Shown one piece after another: positions 63,791 through 64,000 of a DNA stretch of 64,000 bases. Position 1 is the stretch's first letter. Every line of letters begins with the position of its first letter. Location of the stretch: the NCBI GenBank assembly GCA_000156295.1, contig DS999229.1, positions 24,742-88,741 on the forward strand. The letters are read 5' to 3'. The stretch is from a marine gamma proteobacterium HTCC2148 (GTDB taxonomy: Bacteria; Pseudomonadota; Gammaproteobacteria; Pseudomonadales; Halieaceae). The notes below the pieces were generated by a model. It was not told the origin of the DNA and did no database searches. It worked only from the letters and a program-made list of their open reading frames with translations. Made by a program: the position numbers and the translations under genes.

Positions 63791-64000
63791 ATGGCAACTG
63801 CTGAAGAATATGGCCTTGGCCCCAACGAATTTCCCCGTGGCTGGTTCATTGTAGCGGAGAGCTCAGAGCTGGACGCTGGACCCATGGCGGTACGTTTTTG
63901 GGGTCGCGATCTGGCCCTGTACCGCGGCGAAAGCGGTAAAGCGATCATGCTGGACGCATACTGCGGCCATATGGGAACGCACATTACGGCCAGCACCAGC
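63791..64000 (+). CDS. Rieske [2Fe-2S] oxygenase, N-terminal part (cut by window edge)
   Basis: The gene starts at the ATG at 63791 and runs off the right edge, giving 70 residues. It begins ATAEEYGLGPNEFPRGWFIV and reaches the first half of the Rieske cluster, AYCGHMGTH (Cys58, His60). The PRGWF, FWGRDLALYRGESGKA and CGHMGTH pattern fits KshA-like or related ring-hydroxylating oxygenases acting on steroids, terpenoids or aromatics. The second Cys/His pair and the mononuclear iron site lie beyond the window. Confidence 0.85.
   Translation, partial: MATAEEYGLGPNEFPRGWFIVAESSELDAGPMAVRFWGRDLALYRGESGKAIMLDAYCGHMGTHITASTS

Overview
The window looks like a chromosomal segment of a free-living, probably marine, gammaproteobacterium of the Cellvibrionales/Halieaceae kind. 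This is inferred, not proven. The support is a TonB receptor with the EEVVVTAQKR start typical of that group, a split class II ribonucleotide reductase (nrdJa-nrdJb), ADP-heptose/LPS genes, lipoprotein-anchored RND parts, two AsmA proteins and many acyl-CoA/Rieske-type catabolic enzymes. I see no insertion sequence, phage, integrase, CRISPR array or rRNA. One tRNA is present.

Layout. 1-9000: a partial D-2-hydroxyacid dehydrogenase, an RND efflux pump with its lipoprotein adaptor, a phospholipase D/cardiolipin-synthase-like lipoprotein, a PepSY membrane protein and a thioredoxin-fold lipoprotein. 9000-12300: a TonB-dependent receptor beside an OhrR-like MarR regulator, with two matching 18-bp palindromes, one over the regulator's own promoter and one upstream of the receptor. 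12450-15420: nrdJa-nrdJb under a pair of NrdR boxes; nrdJa carries an apparent one-base frameshift near its 3' end. 15468-20232: an operon-like block (DUF819 permease, dipeptide epimerase, LD-carboxypeptidase, NhaC) that fits recovery of cell-wall muropeptides. 20364-30662: AsmA, a KorAB 2-oxoacid:ferredoxin oxidoreductase with a ferritin-like protein, a D-aminoacylase-type amidohydrolase, SelO, and a fused PyrD-PyrK type dihydroorotate dehydrogenase. 30867-37396: NhaA, a SnoaL-like protein, an AGCS symporter, a crotonase, an exported D-2-hydroxyacid dehydrogenase and an unknown membrane protein.

37600-41600: tRNA-Val(GAC) with clear promoter and terminator, a fructosamine kinase, two adjacent acyl-CoA dehydrogenases, GtrA and a truncated glycosyltransferase-like fragment. 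42100-47040: an oxidoreductase, a radical SAM protein, and divergent LPS heptose genes (GT9 and RfaE2), then an exported methyltransferase-like protein. 47138-47382: a strong candidate for an undescribed structured small RNA, with promoter, three hairpins, three GGAACG motifs and an intrinsic terminator. 47456-52454: a three-gene glycerophospholipid operon (HAD phosphatase/acyltransferase fusion with a histone-like tail, PlsB, GpsA). 52546-64000: a PBP7-like endopeptidase, an outer-membrane-like protein, an orphan TAXI lipoprotein, another outer-membrane protein, a large AsmA-family protein, the yiaW-yiaV pair, an ATP/ADP-antiporter-like MFS protein, a ThuA-like lipoprotein and the start of a Rieske oxygenase.

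Many genes serve the envelope: lipid synthesis, LPS heptose, peptidoglycan turnover, efflux and outer-membrane homeostasis. The best leads for new biology are the small RNA at 47172-47382, the OhrR-like regulator with its paired palindromes by a TonB receptor, and the nrdJa frameshift with its NrdR boxes. All family names come from reading motifs in the translated sequence; no database search was possible.
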